Source of the DNA: Pleurodeles waltl
Taxonomy: Eukaryota; Chordata; Amphibia; Caudata; Salamandridae
NCBI RefSeq assembly: GCF_031143425.1
Contig: NC_090437.1
Coordinates: 847,429,978 to 847,493,977 of the forward strand
Direction: 5' to 3'
Length of the DNA: 64,000 nucleotides
Below are positions 58,562 to 64,000 of this stretch, piece by piece; positions within the stretch are counted from its first letter, which is position 1, and each line of letters starts with the position of its first letter. The notes beneath the pieces are model-generated. The model was not told the DNA's origin. It saw only the letters and a list, made by a program, of their open reading frames with translations, and ran no database searches. Both the position numbers and the translations under genes were made by a program.

Positions 58562-60320
58562 TTCGTTATTTAAGTCCCAATCCATCACAGAGGTACACTT
58601 CTAAAGCCCCAAAGCCCCCAGGACCTGAGGAAAGGCACTAAGAGACTTGCAGTGTGTCAGACAGAGGCCAACAGCAGGGTCCAGTTCAGGTCTAGTTGCC
58701 ACTGATCAGCCTCTTGTAGCTTGTTATATCCCTGTAGCTTGACCAGAAGGTCAGACCCATGACCACTGATGTCCACTTCTTTGTTCTGGGTACAAAAGGG
58801 AGCAGGTCCAGTGCTTCAGGGCTCCTCGCATGTCAGAAACTGCAGGTCCAGTCCTCTTCTGTTCTTACTCCAGCTAAGCAGTTTTCTGAAATGGGTACCT
58901 GGAGCTGCTGCATTTATGCCTGGCATGAGCTAATGGGTTGAATGACTCCTGGGTACACCCTTACCAATGGGATAAAAGTTCCTGGAGCCAACCCTGTCCA
59001 CTTTGGGAATTTTCAAGATGGTGAAAATCTTCGGCCACACTAAACCTGTGCTCTGAAAGCTGGGAGTTGTGTATGAGGAGTGTACTATATTAATACTATT
59101 GTCCTTCCACAACTAAGACAAAATCCGGTTTGAAGAAGCCACTCCAATAAACCCAGAGACAGATATCTGGCATAATAAGGCACAGTTCATCAGTAACCAG
59201 ACAGACAGTGGATACACAAGAATTGTCTTGCCATCCTATTTCTGCCCTTTCATGTGCTCCCCTACTGTCATATGTAAAGCCGAAAGACAAAAGTCTGGTA
59301 GGACAAGGCAGGTCCTTCAGCACACAGACAGTGGATACACAAGAATCGTATTGACATAATTTTCAAGTGTGCCACAAAGTGTTATATGTACATACAACAG
59401 ACCTGCCAAGCATGCTTTGACACTTTAATGTCAAAAACGATGCTAAAAGCCCCCACCTGAATATTCTGTGAGCTTCAATGGAGTCATCTCTACCCATTCA
59501 CAACAGCCTATTGTTTAGACCTGGGAAGCATTTCATACACTTTTTCATAACTATTCAAATGCTAATCCCTGGCTGGGAGAAGTTTGAGAGAAATTGCAAA
59601 TTAGCCTCTGGGAACTTCAAGTGGGGAAAAGGTAACTTTCTAAAAGTTACCTTTCCTACATAGTTTTAAAAAATCTGACTGCACCATTGATTTTGATTTG
59701 TAATAACTAATAAAAAATGTTTTTAATTATTTTTCTAGCCAGTCCCATTCCCAAGATACAGTATTAAGATTTTACTTTGTACTCTGGTTTTCTACGTAGG
59801 ACAGCCAGGCTTGCCACGAAAAATAGCTTTTGGGGTCTAGTCACTGTAAGGACATGTTAAAATTAATTAGCTAAATGTCATACTATCAAATATTCTTTGA
59901 CCTCTCAATAGGGTTTATTTTGACAGGCAGAATTGAAGTTTTTAGACTGATACATTCAGGCTCCACAAGGTAGACCTGAAGCCGCCATGTTGCACTACCA
60001 CTGTAGTGGATGGCACAATAGGTGCTGCAGTCCACTATAGGCATTTAGCTTCCAGGCCATATGTACACTTTGCACCATATACTAGAGACTTATAGACAAG
60101 GTAAATATGCTAATCAGGAGAATATCAATTTCATCATGTTGAAAGGAAGAGCTCAGGCACTTTACCTTCGGTTATCAAGGATAAAGTGCACTGAGATCTA
60201 TGGACAGCAAAATCAGTTAAGGCAAAAATCTGCAGGTGCACCACACAAAATATGGTCATTTCGTACAAGCACAATATCTCATTAACCAACCCATGCACCT
60301 TAATACACATTAAAACTAAA
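58562..60320 (-). mobile_element. Probable further LTR-family fragment, minus strand, with flanking non-coding DNA
   Basis: From about 60235 down to 59700 the minus strand shows the family order: a TTTTTGCC block, CACTTTATCC, AAGTGCCTGAGCTC, a CTAGTATATGG spacing block and CTATAGTGGACTGCAGCACC. Similarity fades below about 59450. The region 58562-59050 holds nothing recognisable. A 24-bp phrase with GTGGATACACAAGAAT occurs at about 59205 and 59327. Confidence 0.4.
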
Positions 60321-60323
60321 TAC

Positions 60324-62332
60324 TGCTGCAAGAAATTGGATAGTAGTTGAGAGAGGTGAGAGTCTCACTCAATTCTTGTCACAGTGAACCACAAGTCACT
60401 AAAGAAACTAGTGTTTCTGTCTGGTAGCTTGGCACAAAAGAAGCCAGGCTTAACTTGGCAATGTGTAAAGTATTTATACTGCTTTCAAACAGTATTAAAG
60501 TGAAAACACAATACCCGAAAAACCCCATACCAATTTAGAAAAATTGAATAAAATGTAATACATAAAATGACGCCAAAATGTAGAACTAGGCTTATACATT
60601 TTTAAAGTTCTAGGTATGGTCACGCTGGACTGGATTAAAGTCACAAGTTCAGGCCGACCGCAATGGAGAGTGGGTCAGATACAGGGACCAGGCTCGTCCC
60701 GGTGAAGAGTTTACCTTTTTAATGACCAAGTTCATGCAAGGAGCGTCAGCTGAAGCTTCTTGTTGACAGGGCTGCAAGGGTGTCATTGCCTGTGTGAGGA
60801 GCAGTTGTTGCTGGAGATTTCCATTGATGGGAGATGCGGGTGGTAGCTGTTTGGCTCGAAGAACAGTTGAAGCAGGGGGTGTACAATCTGAAGCCAGCCA
60901 AGGGTTGAGGACCTGGGGTACCTCTTGGGGGTTAGGACCCATTACAGCTGAGGTCATCAGCAGGGTTCAACAGGTTCAGCTGGTTCTGGTCAACTGGGCA
61001 GTTGCAGAGAAAGCCTCCAAAACCTTGGTGTGTCCCCACAGGTTAAACAGGAGGATAGGCAACTCATCCTTGCAGTCACTTCTGGGGATCCTGAGTTCAA
61101 GGCAAAAAAGTCCAGGCTTTCTCTTCAGAGAGATGGGTGGTCTTTTTTTCTGAATTTTCTACAGGTCCAGGAGTGTTCTGATAAGAGGTTCTGAAGGTGA
61201 CACCTGTATACCTAGTGTCAGACTTTATGTGGGGGCAGCCTGTGGCCTACTCCCAAACTGCTTCTGGTCAGTTTGCCTTTCTCCTAGATTTGAGTCCAAA
61301 CTGTCTAGGATGACAAAGGTTAGGTCTGACCTGGTGTCAGGTTCCTTTGTGTGTGCCTTTTGAACTGTAATCAGGGCTGGGCACAACTCCTCCCCAGCCA
61401 TCCTGTCAGGAGACCTAATTCCCCTACACTAATACCCTTTCTGTCCCCATATATGGATAAAATACACACCACACCACAGGAGAGCCATTTACAGTCATGT
61501 GACCATGGATACTGGCAGAACGGCCCATTTGGTTTTATGCAGAAAAATGCCAACTTTCTAAAAGTGCCATTTTTAAGAACAGTAACTTAAAATATGACCT
61601 TAGCATTAAAGAGGATTCTAAATTACAATTTAAATGAGTGTAAGAAGTATTTCTCTATCTGTTCCCGAACTGAAGTTATCACTCTAGCCTTAAAGAGGAT
61701 TCTAAATTAAAATTTAAATGAGTGTAAGAAGTATTTCTCTATCTGTTTCTGAACTGAAGTTATTGCTCATTAGGTGTAATAAGGTAACCCAATGTTAGTC
61801 TTTGAGCGAGATATCCTTCACACAGTGAAAAATGACTTTAGAAGTTTTTCACTGTCAGGACATGTAAAACTTAAGTACACGTCCTACTTTTTAAACAGTA
61901 TGCACCCTGCCCTTCGAGCATTTAAGGCCTACCCTAGAGGTAACTTATTAGTATAAAAAGAAGGCTTGGCCTGGAAAAGGTTTATTTTGCCAGGTTGAAA
62001 TGGCAGTTTAAAACTGCATGAAAGGTTACAGTGGGAAGTGTGAGACTTGTTATGCAGTGCTAATTCTGTGGGTGGCACAATTAGTGCTGCAACCCACTAG
62101 TAGCATTGAATTTACATGCCCTGGGTACAGGCAGTTCCATTTACTAAGGACTTAGAAGTGAATTAAATATGATGTATGTCAGTTTTACCATGTATAAGAA
62201 AGAGAGCGTAAGCACTTTACCTCTGGTTAGCAGGGGAAAAGTACACAGATTCTTAAAAGACCACAAAAACAGGTTCAGCAAAAGAAGGCAAAAAATATGA
62301 GGGTGACCCTGCAGAAAGAGCCTGTTTAAACA
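60324..62332 (-). mobile_element. LTR-like repeat, copy D, minus strand
   Basis: On the minus strand it starts TGTTTAAACAGG (62332) and runs through CTTTCTGCAGGGTCACCC, AAGTGCTTACGCTC, CTACTAGTGGGTTGCAGCAC and a GCCAAGTTAAGCCTGGC block to a tip CCAATTTCTTGCAGCA near 60324. Clear target duplications were not found (ACTAT on one side, AATAC on the other). The family assignment is sound; the left end is approximate. Confidence 0.6.
61601..61768. repeat. 84-bp tandem duplication inside copy D
   Basis: TAGCATTAAAGAGGATTCTA (61601) returns as TAGCCTTAAAGAGGATTCTA (61685), with about 84 bp copied and a handful of differences. It is local to this copy. Confidence 0.9.
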
Positions 62333-62607
62333 ACTATGCATACAAAAGGGAATGGATGCAATTCTGGTACCGTACTGTTGCTGCCGGTGGTGTAGTCCCC
62401 TATCTCCAACCTCCACCCCTTCCACGAGCTCCCTTCCGTCCAAGTCTAGATAATTCCTCCTGCAGGAAACAATAATGACTGCGTGATTTAGGATTAGATG
62501 CAGATTATCCCCTTTATAAGGTATCAGTGCTCTCAGCTTGGATGGGCCACAGTCTTCTCAGACTCTCCGCCATACATGTAAACCTCACTATCTTGGGTGT
62601 AGTGACT
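62333..62607. other. Short non-coding flank
   Basis: About 270 bp between copy D and the 37-bp repeat. Nothing is recognisable. Confidence 0.4.
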
Positions 62608-62755
62608 CAGGTCTGTTGCAATTGTTATCTTGGTCACCATAGAACAGGTCAGTCACAATTGTTGTCTGGGTCACAGAAGTGGAGGTCACTTGTGATTGTT
62701 GTCTTGGTCACAATGGTGCAGGTCAGGCACAGTTGTTCTATGTGTCGCAACAGCA
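62608..62755. repeat. 37-bp minisatellite, four copies
   Basis: CAGGTCAGTCACAATTGTTG, then a TCTTGGTCACA segment, recurs at 62608, 62645, 62682 and 62719, an exact 37-bp spacing with moderate divergence. Confidence 0.85.
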
Positions 62756-64000
62756 AGTCATCCACATGCCCATGGCTTCCAGCTGAAAACTGCAAATAGA
62801 AGAGTCTGCTACCTGCAGACAAATGTGTCATGCAGATTGCTTTCATCTGTACTTCTCCTCTGGCTGATCCTGTCAATATTAGGGTCTAACTGCACCTTGG
62901 TCCCCTTGGACAGTACCTCTTACTGCAGGGTTGGCTGGCTCCTGCCCTATCTCAGCAGGCTGGGTTATGCTCTAGGCATGTCAGATCAGAAGAACAGCTT
63001 CTAACAGCAAGGTAAAGACTCAAGTGATGTCCCCCCAACTCCGGGGAGCTTCTTGTCAAGTAGACACCAGCTCTGATTGCAGGCTTTAGAGTACTCAGAG
63101 GAGGGCAGGGGAACATGATTGTAAACCCTTGCAGGGGACATTCTTCTTCCAACAACACAACTTCTACTGACATGTTTTCTAGTTAGATATGCACATCAAA
63201 ATAAAAGTCAGCGGTACAGAAACATATATTTATTAAATCTACTAGCAAGTCAATCTAATGTTTGTAAATAGGCATTGAGGTTCAAAATTTATTAATGAGC
63301 ACTGACAAAAGCAATACCGACAGCATTCAATTGGGGATTAATATTGGATGCCCCATAGTTTGTACTTTCTTATAGAGGACATTATGCCTATTTGAGGTAT
63401 AAACTGAAATGGGGGCAGTGTTACACCAGCATGCAGCCCAAAGAAGTCTTTCGCTGATTGACTGTCTTACTTCTCTTACTAAAATAGTTTTCTTGAGCTG
63501 CTCAGTGTCTTTGATTCTGCAGTGAACGCACATAGTGGAAACCTACCCTCTCTGTGGAGAGAGTTGCACGCTGTGAAGAATCCAGTGCATGTACAGTTCT
63601 GGATGCTCTAACCTTAACCAGCAGGTTAAAGAACTCCAAGGGACATCTGCCACTGGGATGCACACCAGTGCCAGCTGCTGTCACAAGTGTTCCAGAGGTG
63701 TGCCGGAATAATGTTCTTTTACCTGTACCACTGAGACAATAGCTGTTATAAGTGTCACTCTACTGTACCCAGGAACCTTGAGGAACTGACATGGCTTACT
63801 AGGCTACAGACTGCTTGAGTTTCCCATAACTGTTTCCTTTAGTTGGCATGCCATTGTTGTAGTAACTGCAGTCATTTTCTGTGAAGGAATTATACTTCTC
63901 ACTTTCAGCAAGTACTCTTTACTCCTGAACAATTTCCTGAACTGTACAGGCATAGTGTATCTTCGTATTTTTGATAACTCAGGCCCCTAATGACCTTTCT
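62756..64000. other. Non-coding end of the window
   Basis: No open frame with a recognisable domain, no terminal repeat and no RNA gene could be supported in this last 1.2 kb. Confidence 0.45.

Noticed and set aside
1..64000. A CRISPR array, tRNA, rRNA or conventional host gene.
   Set aside because: Tandem repeats here have no spacer structure, no tRNA-like cloverleaf was noticed, and all recognisable proteins belong to transposable elements. A tool-based tRNA and gene scan would be needed to exclude small cases.

Overview
This window looks like intergenic, repeat-saturated DNA from a very large amphibian genome, most likely a newt or other salamander. I see no convincing host gene, tRNA, rRNA or CRISPR array. 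The species-type call is an inference from three things: long PIF/Harbinger DNA transposons of one family, kilobase-scale LTR-like repeats of one family, and a short tandem array whose unit carries a hammerhead-ribozyme fold, like newt satellite 2. All protein-coding signal belongs to transposable elements, and every copy is broken.

Layout. 1-1030: palindromes followed by TATAAATA, a 163-bp degenerate tandem repeat and two back-to-back hairpins. 2400-9449: Harbinger element 1, complete with TTA target duplications. 9860-12450: degenerate short tandem repeats. 12930-15023: LTR-like copy A. 15140-15840: a 72-bp degenerate tandem repeat. 17282-18269: unexplained short minus-strand ORFs. 18380-24860: a decayed minus-strand non-LTR retrotransposon interrupted by a 334-bp solo-LTR-like insert and by LTR-like copy B (19692-22259). 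28890-29059: a TTA-flanked MITE. 32700-35940: a decayed plus-strand CR1/L2-group LINE. 37325-55046: a 17.7-kb compound Harbinger structure. 55050-62332: three more LTR-family copies or fragments plus copy C (55622-58465) and copy D (60324-62332). 62608-62755: a 37-bp minisatellite.

The Harbinger family carries three genes instead of the usual two: a DDE transposase (HARBI1 type), a NAIF1-type Myb/SANT protein (called Myb-A here), and a second Myb/SANT protein with a long low-complexity basic tail (called Myb-B here). Transposase and Myb-B are divergent across a GC-rich spacer of about 0.4 kb. Transposase and Myb-A converge on closely spaced poly(A) signals. By analogy with known Harbinger elements, Myb-like proteins bind subterminal motifs and help import or recruit the transposase; a role for the second one is unknown.

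The compound element is two such transposons in inverted orientation, meeting at their Myb-B tails, with the same (Myb-A side) terminus at both outer ends and no internal terminus. Inside the left Myb-B tail sits a nearly identical 311-bp tandem array (4.3 copies), each full unit containing a hammerhead core. The array is flanked on both sides by a 742-bp copy of the same host sequence. These copies look far younger than the surrounding transposon and are the most interesting feature of the window.
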